DNA of 35,296 bases. It comes from Spirulina sp. CS-785/01. GTDB taxonomy: Bacteria > Cyanobacteriota > Cyanobacteriia > Cyanobacteriales > Spirulinaceae. The position numbers were made by a program, and so were the translations under genes. The notes beneath the pieces were generated by a model, which worked only from the letters and a program-made list of their open reading frames with translations, was not told where the DNA came from and did not search any database. Positions 1 through 7,965 of the stretch are shown one piece after another; the first letter of the stretch is position 1, and each line of letters opens with the position of its first letter. The stretch lies in the NCBI RefSeq assembly GCF_028330525.1, contig NZ_JAQMSD010000258.1, positions 1 through 35,296 of the forward strand, given 5' to 3'.

Positions 1-93
1 GGCCAGTGCCGCCGCTTCAGCTTGGGCTAATTCCGCAGCTAAGGCTTCTTCAGTGAAGTCAAAGTCCCACTGTTGTTGCCATGTGTTAGCCAT
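1..93 (-). CDS. N-terminal part of an unidentified protein, cut by the window edge
   Basis: Thirty-one codons are visible, beginning MANTWQQQWDFDF and continuing into an Ala/Glu-rich stretch that runs off the left edge in frame. An AGAGGAG ribosome binding site lies about ten bases upstream of the ATG. The start overlaps the stop of the small upstream ORF (ATGGCTAA), which suggests translational coupling of two genes in one operon. I do not recognise the family, and too little is present to infer a function. Confidence 0.6.
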   Translation of the reverse strand, partial: MANTWQQQWDFDFTEEALAAELAQAEAAALA

Positions 94-196
94 GAATTTG
101 ATACCACTCCTCTAAGAACTTTTGTTGATGTTTGGCCACTAGGTTTAAGGCTGCGATCGCGTCCTTATCCGTAATACTGGGATGCTTCAGACTCAT
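86..196 (-). CDS. small ORF (36 aa) coupled to the next gene; possibly the 3' remnant of a larger gene
   Basis: The ORF begins MSLKHPSITDKDAIAALNLV, ends EEWYQIHG, and its TAA overlaps the ATG of the partial gene downstream. It contains a HIP1-like GCGATCGC and has base use typical of this genome. The reading frame stays open upstream beyond this ATG, into the AT-rich DNA of the restriction-modification island, where the sequence stops looking like native coding sequence. It may therefore be a complete small protein starting at this ATG or the C-terminal end of a longer protein cut off when the island inserted. It is not an ORF of recognised family, and no function is proposed. Confidence 0.45.
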   Translation of the reverse strand: MSLKHPSITDKDAIAALNLVAKHQQKFLEEWYQIHG

Positions 197-203
197 CAAG
201 GGG

Positions 204-233
204 TTGACAGTAAATCTTGATGTGCAATATATT
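204..233 (+). promoter_or_regulatory. sigma70-type promoter for the restriction-modification genes
   Basis: A perfect -35 box TTGACA (204-209) is followed, after 18 bases, by TATATT (228-233), which matches five of six positions of TATAAT. Transcription would start near position 240 and give a leader of about 130 bases before the methyltransferase ATG. The promoter sits where base composition changes from native to AT-rich, so the island may have brought its own promoter. It is predicted from sequence only. Confidence 0.5.
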
Positions 234-369
234 GGTATTTTGAAGCAATTTAGACAGCTACTTTACAAAAATTTAAATGTAGTAATGACTGAGCTTACAA
301 TATTATTTTGTAGTTTCGTTTTAGTTTCATTGTGGTTCAACAAATAAAAAAAGTTAACAACAATTATTT

Positions 370-1542
370 ATGAAAGTATTGGATACATTTGCAGGTGCAG
401 GTGGATTTAGCCTAGGCTTTAAAATGGCTGGATTTAAAATAATAGGTGCAATAGAAACTGATGCTTGGGCTTGCGAAACATTTCAATATAATCATCCTAA
501 AGCATTAGTCATTAATTCTGATATTGAAAAAATTAGTGATGATGAATTATTAGATAATTTTAAATACAATTACCCTGATGTAATCTTAGGGGGGCCTCCT
601 TGTCAAGGATTTTCAATTTGTAATACATACAATCGTAATATCAAAGATCCTAGAAATAGTTTATTTGAAGAGTTTATAAGGGTTGGAGAGCTTTTTTCAC
701 CAAAATTAATGATCCTAGAAAATGTACCTAATCTTACCAAGACTAAAATATCTTCTAAAGAATTAGTTATCGATATTATTAAATTAGAGCTAAAAAGGTT
801 AGGCTATTTTGTCTATTCAAATATACTTGAAGCCACTGATTATGGTGTTCCACAAATTAGAAAGAGGCTTATAGTTATAGCCTCTAAGAAAAAATTAAAT
901 CAGCCATTCCCAAACCCTACCCATTCATGGAATCAGGATAACTTGTTATCTAAAATTCTGCTTAAAACACCCACTTTATGGGAAGCGATTTCTGACCTAC
1001 CAGAGATAGAAGCAAGAGAGGGTGCAGAAGAAATGGAATATACATTCAATCCTAACAATGATTTTCAGCAATATTTACGAAAGGGTAGTCAGAGATTGCA
1101 TAATCATTTAGCGATGAAACATACTAGACGTATGGTTGAGCGTTTCCAAGTAATGAAGTGGGGACAATCAGGGGCAGATGTACCGGAGCATCTTAAACCT
1201 TATAAAAGAAATTCTCAAGGGGTTATTACGAATAAAGTATATGATCAAAACAATCGACGAATGCACCCACATAAACCATGTCACACAATTACAGCCTCCT
1301 TTTATGCTAATTTTGTTCATCCTTATAAACATAGAAATTTTACTGCAAGAGAAGGGGCTAGAATACAAACTTTTCCGGATACATATATTTTTAAAGGAAA
1401 ACCTACCGTTATTAGTCAAAAACTGTTGACTCATGAAGGTCGCATCAATGAAAAACATTTATGTCAATATAATCAAATTGGTAATGCAGTTCCCCCATTA
1501 ATGGCAAAAGCAATTGCTAGTAACTTGTTAGAACAGTATTAA
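370..1542 (+). CDS. DNA (cytosine-5-)-methyltransferase of a type II restriction-modification system
   Basis: This 390-residue protein transfers a methyl group from S-adenosylmethionine to C5 of cytosine in a specific DNA site. The conserved m5C motifs appear in order: motif I FAGAGGFSLGF (residues 7-17), motif IV GGPPCQGFS with catalytic Cys78, motif VI ENVP (117-120), motif VIII QIRKRL (162-167), the motif IX region around FTAREGARIQTFPD, and motif X GNAVPP (371-376). The variable part between VIII and IX (about 170-325) would be the target recognition region. No strong Shine-Dalgarno precedes the ATG. The gene is AT-rich and lacks HIP1 sites, unlike its surroundings, which points to recent transfer. 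The endonuclease gene starts 11 bases downstream and is read in the same direction. The open frame is intact, so methylation is probably active. The recognition site cannot be told from sequence. Confidence 0.95.
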   Translation: MKVLDTFAGAGGFSLGFKMAGFKIIGAIETDAWACETFQYNHPKALVINSDIEKISDDELLDNFKYNYPDVILGGPPCQGFSICNTYNRNIKDPRNSLFEEFIRVGELFSPKLMILENVPNLTKTKISSKELVIDIIKLELKRLGYFVYSNILEATDYGVPQIRKRLIVIASKKKLNQPFPNPTHSWNQDNLLSKILLKTPTLWEAISDLPEIEAREGAEEMEYTFNPNNDFQQYLRKGSQRLHNHLAMKHTRRMVERFQVMKWGQSGADVPEHLKPYKRNSQGVITNKVYDQNNRRMHPHKPCHTITASFYANFVHPYKHRNFTAREGARIQTFPDTYIFKGKPTVISQKLLTHEGRINEKHLCQYNQIGNAVPPLMAKAIASNLLEQY

Positions 1543-1553
1543 GGAGGAGTGTT

Positions 1554-2428
1554 TTGCTAGTTCATGGTAATAATCTTACGCAAAAAGAAAATCATAAAAA
1601 GAAATATATTGATCAAGAATCACGCAGATATTTAGCTGAAATTAGAGAAAAGTATGATCAATGGTCTTATAATAATAACCAATTAATTGGTCCAATAAAA
1701 ACAAGGCAAGTTGATGATCATGAAATAATTACTCAAAGGGTAAACTGGTTAAATGATTATAAAGATTTTTTAGATCAGAAACATTATGCCGAAAAATTTG
1801 ACTCCCGTTCAAATTTACATTCCTCAGTCCTAGAAGAATTTATGTACTATTTGTTTAGAGACTTGGTTACAAGCATTTCAGAACACGCTTTAATAGGTAA
1901 ATCACATTCTTTTAAAGACATATTTTTTAGACCTTCTAATTATGATGATATGATCAAAAAACCTAATGCGGTTATAGAAAAGAAAGATCATGATTTTTCT
2001 ATTGGCTGTACTATACAATACAATCTAGTATGATCTGTCGGGGGTCAGAGCATCAAGAGAAAAATACATGGGATATTCCAGCAATCGCCATTGAATGCAA
2101 AACATATCTTGATAAAACAATGTTACAGGACGCTTCTACTGCTGCGGAGCAATTAAAGCAGAAAAATCCAAATGCAATGTATATCGTGATAGCTGAGTGG
2201 TTAAAGTTAACTGATGCTGTAAATTTGAAAAAAAATAAAATTGATCAAATCTATATATTGAGAAAACAGAAAAATACAGACCGGGAGTTTCGCTATAGAG
2301 ATGAATATATCAAAAATCCAATTTATGCTGATGTGGTTTGTCACTTATTTGAGTTAGTTAGAGAGTTTCTAACTACTGACTGGGAAGGTGGTATAGCTTA
2401 TGGAATTAATCGAGGTTATTTGATCTAA
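1554..2428 (+). pseudogene. Bpu10I-like type II restriction endonuclease, split by a frameshift
   Basis: Two consecutive frames (1554-2033 and 2030-2428) together resemble one endonuclease. The first part ends DFSIGCTIQYNLV; the second carries the PD-(D/E)xK-type core AIAIECKTYLDKT (Glu22 and Lys24 of the second frame) followed by a KIDQIYILRK stretch typical of the Bpu10I family. The sequence ATACAATACAAT at 2013-2024 contains a 5-base tandem duplication. Removing one unit joins the frames as GCTIQSSMICRG and gives a 289-residue protein, close to the roughly 300 residues remembered for Bpu10I subunits. The start is TTG: AAGGAGGAG (1541-1549), overlapping the methyltransferase stop, is well spaced from it and no in-frame ATG is near. 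As read, the product is truncated before the catalytic Glu-Lys, so restriction should be lost unless the two fragments complement each other or slippage restores the frame. The family call is from memory of motifs. Confidence 0.8.
2013..2024 (+). repeat. pentanucleotide tandem duplication at the endonuclease frameshift
   Basis: The run has period 5 over twelve bases (about 2.4 copies of ACAAT). Deleting five bases here restores the endonuclease reading frame exactly, so this duplication is the most economical cause of the break. Confidence 0.8.
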
Positions 2429-2473
2429 ATCAAAAATTTAGTTACATGGCATTAACGATCGGCCACCCCTCGC

Positions 2474-5023
2474 TTACTTCCGACACACCAGATCAAAGGG
2501 ACAATAAGTACAGGCTTTTTGCTGAATATCGGGACTGACGGGGAAATAACCCCTCGTTAAATCCTCCTTCGCTTGTTCTGCAAACTGCGCTAACTTCTGC
2601 TTATCCGACTTCCCACGCATCACTTTTTGCTTGGTGAGGGAGTAATATTGCGCTTTTGCTATAGACTCTTCTGGGAATTGTTGCTGGATAGCTTCCTCGT
2701 ATAACGGTAATTGTAAATCTACAGTCGCTTTCCCTGTCTCATCTTTAATTCCTGTAGGAGCATTACTACTCGTTTTATACTCAAAAATGGTGAAACCGTC
2801 TGTCGTGCGGTCGAGACGATCAATTTTGCCGTACACCTGTAACCCATACCAGTCCGCTTCAAATTCTGTCTCTAATGCCACAATTTCCGTCTCAGAGGAG
2901 AGAAACTCAGGTTTTTGGAAATTTAAGCCCAAGGTCTTTAAATGCTCCTGACGCGCCACAGACCAGCCTTGTAAGCGTTCGATCTTTAATTCCTTTTCGG
3001 CTTCCTGAAAGGCGGTTTCTAGGGGGTGTAACTCTTTTAATAAGTCTTGAGGGGTTTGGACGGATTTAAAGGTTAATTCTAAACAGTGATGATATAATTT
3101 CCCCTTCAAGGTGGGGTTACATTCCGTTTCTGCTTCTTTTAACTCCTTTAACCCTAACCCATGCCCCGCAAACCATTTAAAGGGACATTGGCCAAATTTG
3201 GTTAACTGAGAGGCACTAAATACCCGGTTTTCGGGGTTAAAGGAGATACTAACGACTCCCTCATATTCTTGGGGGGGATGATCACTGGCTCGCTGATATT
3301 CTACCGCTAAAGCGTGTTGAATGGGTGCGGAAAGGGGGTCGGAAGGGGGGAATTGTCCGTGACGACGGGTTTCTTCTCGACTTGCTAAGGGGACGGTGGG
3401 GGGAGAGGTGGGGGTGACTCCTAAACGGGAGAGATAGGGACTCGGTAACTGCACATCGTTGTTTTGGGACTGGGGATAGGAGAGGGTGAGGGATTGTTGT
3501 GGGACTCCTAAAAGGGCGTAAAATGAAAGGGCTTCGCGATCGCAAATTTCCAGCGCAGTCTCCAAGGGAAACCCCTGCTTGGCCAACTGTTTACGCGCAA
3601 AAAAGTCTAACACAGGATCACTCTCTAATGCTGCGGGGAACTGTCCTTCAGCCATCCCCAAGATAAAAACTTGCTCGTATTTGGCCCCAAACAGAGAGAT
3701 GGGTGTATGCAATTCTATCCCACCGCGTCCCGGTTGTACGGGGACAGTGAGCAAAGATAACATTTCCTCCACGTCTTGCAGGAAGTCTGCTTGGGTGACG
3801 ACTTCTTCGGCAGGTCGCGCTAATTCCTGCCAGGCGTTTTGGAGGCGATAATAGGCTACAATTTCCCTAGCCCAGCGTTTCCCCCCTTGCAAGAGTTGGA
3901 AATGCTCAAAAATAGCTTTTAGGTATTGTAACCAGTTTTCTCGTGTGGTTTCTAGGGGGAACTGGAGACAAGTGAGGTCAACCCCCATTTCCTCCCATGC
4001 GGGGAGTCCTTGGGGATGGGTTTTACGGGCCGTTTCCCATAATGTAGCATCCAGTTGGGTGGTGAGGGGATGCGCGAGAAGTTTGGCGGTCAGTTCAAAG
4101 GGGAAGTCGGCCTGGATAACAGTGAGGAGGAGTTGCAACCATGCACCAATGCGGGTGTCTTGGAGGGGAATTTCGTAGAATGCTCTGAGAGGGATATTGT
4201 ACTCCCAAGCGATATCGAGGAGGGTGGGCCCGTAGGTGGTTGGGTTTCTTGCAACGATAACGATGTCTTGTGGGGGTGTTCCTTGTTGGAGGAGGGTTTT
4301 AATTTGTGCTAATGTGCCTCTGACTTCGCTTTCTAGGTCGGGGTAAGCGTGACAATGGAGGTTAGACTGGGTTGGGGGGGTAGCGTTGATAAATGCGGTT
4401 TGTAGAGGTGTAAGAGAACCGTTGTCTTCGGGGAGTTGCCATTTGCGACTGCGGAGAAAGGTTATTGCCTCTAAGTTACTCTGGAATAGTTCATCATCGG
4501 TGCAAGGGAAGGCGAATATACTGTCCTCTGCGGCAATTTTATCAATAAAATGGAGTTGGTCAGGCCGGGGGTCAAAATAGCCGTAAATGACGAGAGAACG
4601 AGGTTTGGGGTGGCATTGGGTGGCTATCCAAAAGAGTTCGCTGGAGTCGAGGCAGTTTTGTTGGTGTAATAGGGTTTGGTATCGTTGCGTTATTTTGGCG
4701 AGTTGACAAATTTTACCGGATGTGCTGTGTTGCAGTTGTTTGAGGTCAATTCCGGCACGCAAGAGGGTTTTAATGGAGGGGAGATGGGTTCTTGCTGTAC
4801 CGATTATATCAGTTTGGGGGACAATTTCGGCTACGGCGTGACGGGTGGCTTTGAGTCCTTGCAATGGGGTTACGAGTCTCCACCCCTGTTGTCTGATGAC
4901 TCCTAATGCTAGACTTTCTATGTCTCGATGGGGATGGTTGAGGGTTCTCGCAATTTGACGAGTGGGGGTGATTACGGTTTGTTGATTTATTGGGGGAGTT
5001 TGGTTTAATAATATTTGGGGCAT
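2474..5023 (-). CDS. AddB/RecB-like PD-(D/E)XK nuclease with C-terminal Fe-S cysteines
   Basis: An 849-residue protein, probably acting in DNA double-strand break processing. The C-terminal third is a RecB-type nuclease: it opens with SQLTKFGQCPFKW, has a conserved IDRLD, then FEYKTSS as the E-x-K part of the active site. It ends with ACTYCPFDLVCRK (Cys838, Cys841, Cys847). Together with the Cys of GQCPFKW these form the four-cysteine pattern of AddB-type nucleases that bind a 4Fe-4S cluster. The N-terminal region resembles an AddB-like helicase scaffold, but I see no Walker A (GxxGxGKS/T), so ATP-driven unwinding would need a partner; none is encoded nearby. The ATG has no obvious Shine-Dalgarno. 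The gene converges on the endonuclease gene with a 45-base gap. An alternative name is PD-(D/E)XK nuclease family protein. Confidence 0.8.
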   Translation of the reverse strand: MPQILLNQTPPINQQTVITPTRQIARTLNHPHRDIESLALGVIRQQGWRLVTPLQGLKATRHAVAEIVPQTDIIGTARTHLPSIKTLLRAGIDLKQLQHSTSGKICQLAKITQRYQTLLHQQNCLDSSELFWIATQCHPKPRSLVIYGYFDPRPDQLHFIDKIAAEDSIFAFPCTDDELFQSNLEAITFLRSRKWQLPEDNGSLTPLQTAFINATPPTQSNLHCHAYPDLESEVRGTLAQIKTLLQQGTPPQDIVIVARNPTTYGPTLLDIAWEYNIPLRAFYEIPLQDTRIGAWLQLLLTVIQADFPFELTAKLLAHPLTTQLDATLWETARKTHPQGLPAWEEMGVDLTCLQFPLETTRENWLQYLKAIFEHFQLLQGGKRWAREIVAYYRLQNAWQELARPAEEVVTQADFLQDVEEMLSLLTVPVQPGRGGIELHTPISLFGAKYEQVFILGMAEGQFPAALESDPVLDFFARKQLAKQGFPLETALEICDREALSFYALLGVPQQSLTLSYPQSQNNDVQLPSPYLSRLGVTPTSPPTVPLASREETRRHGQFPPSDPLSAPIQHALAVEYQRASDHPPQEYEGVVSISFNPENRVFSASQLTKFGQCPFKWFAGHGLGLKELKEAETECNPTLKGKLYHHCLELTFKSVQTPQDLLKELHPLETAFQEAEKELKIERLQGWSVARQEHLKTLGLNFQKPEFLSSETEIVALETEFEADWYGLQVYGKIDRLDRTTDGFTIFEYKTSSNAPTGIKDETGKATVDLQLPLYEEAIQQQFPEESIAKAQYYSLTKQKVMRGKSDKQKLAQFAEQAKEDLTRGYFPVSPDIQQKACTYCPFDLVCRK

Positions 5024-5110
5024 GGGTGAAAAAGGGAACGGGGAATGGGGAATAGTTGTTGGTTTTTGGTGCGTTCAACGGATGTTCAGGTTTTACCAAT
5101 TATTAATCAT

Positions 5111-5145
5111 CCATTATCTATTGTCCATTATTCCTTACCCATTCC
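5111..5145 (+). repeat. degenerate heptamer repeat (CCATTAT-like), about five units
   Basis: Successive 7-base units CCATTAT, CTATTGT, CCATTAT, TCCTTAC and CCATTCC are in register. The repeat overlaps the 3' end of the following minus-strand gene, where it forms the last residues (Asn-Gly) and the stop. It belongs to the short heptameric repeat class known from cyanobacteria (STRR). Confidence 0.7.
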
Positions 5146-5869
5146 CTAAAATCTGATAACAGTCTTGGACGGGTTTGCGGTTTCGCATGGCTTCGACTAA
5201 ACTTTTATAGTTCTCCCAATTGCGTTCTAATAGGGTTTTTGCTTGTAGTTCTCCCCATTGTTGTTTTTGTGGAGATTTTTCTGGAGGTTGGCCAAATAAT
5301 GCTAACGCATCGGTGATTTTTTGACGGTCTTCTCCTCCCCCTTCTACTTTATCAAAGGCTAATTGTTCTGCTGCAATTCCGGCCATCCAAACGGTACAAA
5401 ATCGATCTAGGAGTAATTGTTGTTCTGGGGGAGAGAGTTTTTTTTGAAATGAGGTGGTATCAAATTCGACTCCCCCAACTCCCGAAATTCCCCGTTTTAA
5501 CCCTTCCCATGCAGAGAGGGTGTAGTCTTTCACGGGTATCCCTAAATAGAATGCACAGAGGAAATGGCCTGCTTCGTGGTGTAAGATGCGTTCCCGGTGT
5601 TCTGGGGTAAACCGTGCTAGGGTATCGAGAAATAAGTTGACTCCTTTGTTCTCCCATCCTAATGTATCAAAGGTGAGGAGGCCGAGGATAGAGAGGGTTG
5701 CGATCGCAGGAATACTTGGAGACAGGTTAATCATCGGCCCGACTAACACCGAGAGGGTCATAATAAATATACCAATGGCCACAACGTTCAATGCAGTATC
5801 TTTCATAACAAGGATCAATAAGCTATCGGTGAGATGAATGGTATCTAGATTTAAAGTTAGGGAATTCAT
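5135..5869 (-). CDS. membrane-associated M41-type (FtsH protease domain-like) zinc metalloprotease without AAA domain
   Basis: The protein is 244 residues if started at MNSLTLNLD. Two hydrophobic segments near the N terminus (around LNVVAIGIFIMTLSVLVG and SIPAIATLSILGLLTF) are probably transmembrane. The zinc-binding motif HHEAGHFLCA (HExxH) follows, and then CTVWMAGIAAEQLAF and a GGGEDRQKI stretch resembling the GxxxDxxxA region where FtsH proteases bear their third zinc ligand. The ATPase module of FtsH is absent. Such short relatives are annotated as ATP-dependent Zn proteases in cyanobacteria and have plastid homologues, although this polypeptide cannot itself use ATP. The frame is open to 6025, but that would overlap the divergent Uma2 gene; 5869 or 5806 (MKDTALN) are the likely starts. 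The substrate is unknown. Confidence 0.75.
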   Translation of the reverse strand: MNSLTLNLDTIHLTDSLLILVMKDTALNVVAIGIFIMTLSVLVGPMINLSPSIPAIATLSILGLLTFDTLGWENKGVNLFLDTLARFTPEHRERILHHEAGHFLCAFYLGIPVKDYTLSAWEGLKRGISGVGGVEFDTTSFQKKLSPPEQQLLLDRFCTVWMAGIAAEQLAFDKVEGGGEDRQKITDALALFGQPPEKSPQKQQWGELQAKTLLERNWENYKSLVEAMRNRKPVQDCYQILGNG

Positions 5870-5980
5870 AAAACAATCCGTCATCTGTGATGAGAGAACA
5901 GATAGGAAGATTAGCAATAACTGAAGGTTACTGTGTGTTATTCTATCACTAATGCTTTCTCTACGACACTGAATCCCACT

Positions 5981-6628
5981 ATGCAAGTACAACTGCAACA
6001 GATTGTCGTTTCTCCTGGACAACAACTTTTGATGACAGATGTAAGTTGGTCAATGTATGAACAACTGTTAGAGGAGTTGGGAGAAAAACGCGGATCACGG
6101 ATGAATTATAGTCAGGGTGTTTTAGAGATTATGGTCCCTTTACCGGAACACGAAGATTATAAAGTAATGATTGCTGACTTCGTGAAGGTTTTGTTGGAGG
6201 AATTAGGGGTTGAATTTAGAAGTTTGGGTTCGACGACGTTCAAAAGTGAACAAATGCAGCAAGGGATAGAAGCAGATGATTGTTTTTACATTGAAAATGA
6301 GTCGGTAATTCGGGGAAAACGACGGATTGATTTAACCCTAGACCCACCCCCTGATTTAGTGCTTGAAATTGATATAACGTCTCGCACTCATTTGGATAAT
6401 TATGTTATATTAGGAGTGGGAGAGTTATGGCGATTTAATGGGGCAATTTTAGAAATTAATGTGTTACAGGGGGGGGAATATATCCCGGTTGAAACCAGTC
6501 CCCATTTTCCCGATTTTCCTTTATGCGAGGTCATTCCCCAGTATCTTGAACAGAGTAGAGTTGACGGAAGAAATGCAGCAATTCAAGCGTTTCGGAGTTG
6601 GGTGAGAGGGGTTATAGTTGAGAGTTGA
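5981..6628 (+). CDS. Uma2-family putative endonuclease
   Basis: This is a 215-residue protein of the Uma2 (DUF820) family, very expanded in cyanobacteria and predicted to have a PD-(D/E)XK nuclease fold. The family signature is visible: an N-terminal LEELGEKRGSRMNYSQGVLE, then PPPDLVLEIDITSRTHLDNY followed by LGVGELWRFN. I chose the ATG giving MQVQLQQIV; the frame extends 48 bases upstream without good start context. The gene is divergent from the metalloprotease gene, with 111 bases between starts. The last residues (VIVES) and stop are formed by a heptameric GAGTTGA repeat, so the natural C terminus may have been altered. The physiological role of this family is not established. Activity depends on Asp and Glu residues around PDLVLEID. 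Confidence 0.85.
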   Translation: MQVQLQQIVVSPGQQLLMTDVSWSMYEQLLEELGEKRGSRMNYSQGVLEIMVPLPEHEDYKVMIADFVKVLLEELGVEFRSLGSTTFKSEQMQQGIEADDCFYIENESVIRGKRRIDLTLDPPPDLVLEIDITSRTHLDNYVILGVGELWRFNGAILEINVLQGGEYIPVETSPHFPDFPLCEVIPQYLEQSRVDGRNAAIQAFRSWVRGVIVES

Positions 6629-6649
6629 GAGTTAATAGTTGAGAGTTGG
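6615..6649 (+). repeat. degenerate heptamer repeat (GAGTTGA-like), five units
   Basis: The units TAGTTGA, GAGTTGA, GAGTTAA, TAGTTGA and GAGTTGG are in a perfect 7-base register. They begin inside the Uma2 gene and supply its stop codon. Confidence 0.75.
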
Positions 6650-6710
6650 GGAATTGAACCACTCCAGACACAGGGAGATGGGGGAGATGGGGAAGAACAA
6701 GGATTGATTC

Positions 6711-6757
6711 ATTATCCATTATCCATTATCCATTATCCAACCAATTACCCATTACCC
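6711..6757 (+). repeat. heptamer repeats ATTATCC (four units) and ATTACCC (two units)
   Basis: Four exact ATTATCC units are followed by a short interruption and two exact ATTACCC units. The array abuts the stop codon of the trm1 gene on the opposite strand. It is the clearest STRR-type array in the window. Confidence 0.85.
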
Positions 6758-6758
6758 A

Positions 6759-7865
6759 TTACTCTTTCAATTGTAAGGAACATTGAATACAATCGGCTAA
6801 AGACGCATCGGTTTTAATAGCTTGGGGGTTGATATGGGTGGCGGTGGCTTGGTATCCTTGCGATCGCAACTTAGCAATTAACTCTGCTTTGGGGGGAATA
6901 TCCAATGTACCCCGACGGCCAATTTCACCGAGACTGTAAAAATAAGGGGGAAACTCCGCTTCTTGGGCCATGACTTCTAATAATTGGCTACAATGAGTCC
7001 ATTGCCACTGTTGGGCCAAGGTTTGCATCTCATGGAGAAAAGTCCCATCATGGAGTTGACCTAACCACATGGGTCCGGTGATGGTGAGGGGCCGTTGATT
7101 ACAATGACATTGCGTTTGGCCTAATTTTCGCCACCCCACTTGCTGATACTCCCCACAAGCATGACAATAGCCTAAAAATCCGTAATGGTCTGGGGTAAGT
7201 TGGGATTGCGTCACCAACCGTACTAAGATGCGATAGGTTTCCCCGTGATAAAAGGCAAAAATCGGCTCTATTCCCCATCCTAGACTGGCTGCGGTCTGTT
7301 GCCAACTGCCTAACAAAATGCGTAATGCTTGTTCGTGGTGGGACGGGTGCGATCGCGCATAGGCCCCATAACGGGCTAAACTGGTTTCAGGAAGATGTCC
7401 CGTTAAACTGCGGCCATCGGTACTGGTGAGATAAACCAATCCCCCCGTTTTCACGGCCTGTAGGGTTGAGGCCAAAAATTCCGATACATTGCCAAAACAG
7501 TCCACATCAATAAAATCATAATAGTCTTGACTGAGGGAACAGTGATAGAGGAGACGTTGGGTATTTTCACAAGAGAGTTGTGCGTGTTGCGCGAAAATCA
7601 CCGTTTTAAAATTACTCTGAAGCAGGGGGATTAAGTCGGGGTTTCCTTCATTCACCCATACCCAGTCGGCCTTACTTTCGGCCAGATAACGCAGCGATCG
7701 CACCCCACATCCGGCCATCCCCTCCAACACCCGTAACTCCCCCTTCTCCTGACGATACACCGTCGCTGCTAATATCCCCAAATCTCGCACAATACGGCTT
7801 TCTGAGCGAAAAAACGCCTCTCCAACCTGAAATGTTGCTCCTCCCTCGGAATAAGTCTGTGTCAT
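6759..7865 (-). CDS. trm1: tRNA (guanine-N2)-dimethyltransferase, Trm1 family
   Basis: This 368-residue SAM-dependent enzyme would make N2-methyl or N2,N2-dimethylguanosine at position 26 (Aquifex Trm1 also modifies 27) of tRNAs. Visible features: the start GATFQVGEAFF; the Rossmann SAM-binding LEGMAGCGVRSLRY (residues 47-60); an acidic VNEGN; the catalytic-type FIDVDCFGN (around 118-126); LTSTDGRSLTG; a YGAYARSHPSHHEQALRILL segment; and a zinc-finger-like Cys set (CHAC and CHC, about 230-255). The length fits bacterial and archaeal members. Trm1 is typical of archaea and eukaryotes and uncommon in bacteria, but occurs in cyanobacteria and Aquifex. The gene is monocistronic here. The tRNA-Thr elsewhere in this window has G at position 26, so a possible substrate is at hand. 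Confidence 0.9.
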   Translation of the reverse strand: MTQTYSEGGATFQVGEAFFRSESRIVRDLGILAATVYRQEKGELRVLEGMAGCGVRSLRYLAESKADWVWVNEGNPDLIPLLQSNFKTVIFAQHAQLSCENTQRLLYHCSLSQDYYDFIDVDCFGNVSEFLASTLQAVKTGGLVYLTSTDGRSLTGHLPETSLARYGAYARSHPSHHEQALRILLGSWQQTAASLGWGIEPIFAFYHGETYRILVRLVTQSQLTPDHYGFLGYCHACGEYQQVGWRKLGQTQCHCNQRPLTITGPMWLGQLHDGTFLHEMQTLAQQWQWTHCSQLLEVMAQEAEFPPYFYSLGEIGRRGTLDIPPKAELIAKLRSQGYQATATHINPQAIKTDASLADCIQCSLQLKE

Positions 7866-7965
7866 TGTCTTGACGCTGCATCACTAGATTTAACTGTAAA
7901 CCAACTTAGGCTATTTTTAACCCTGTGATCTAACCTTTCTTCCCAGTTAATCTTCCAACTTATTG

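Noticed and set aside
132-347. 71-codon plus-strand ORF before the methyltransferase, a candidate controller protein
   Set aside because: It starts with TTG without a ribosome site, its first part is antisense to a better minus-strand ORF, and it has no helix-turn-helix pattern expected of a C-protein.
1168-1458. 96-codon minus-strand ORF inside the methyltransferase gene
   Set aside because: It is antisense to conserved motif regions IX-X of the methyltransferase and has no family features.
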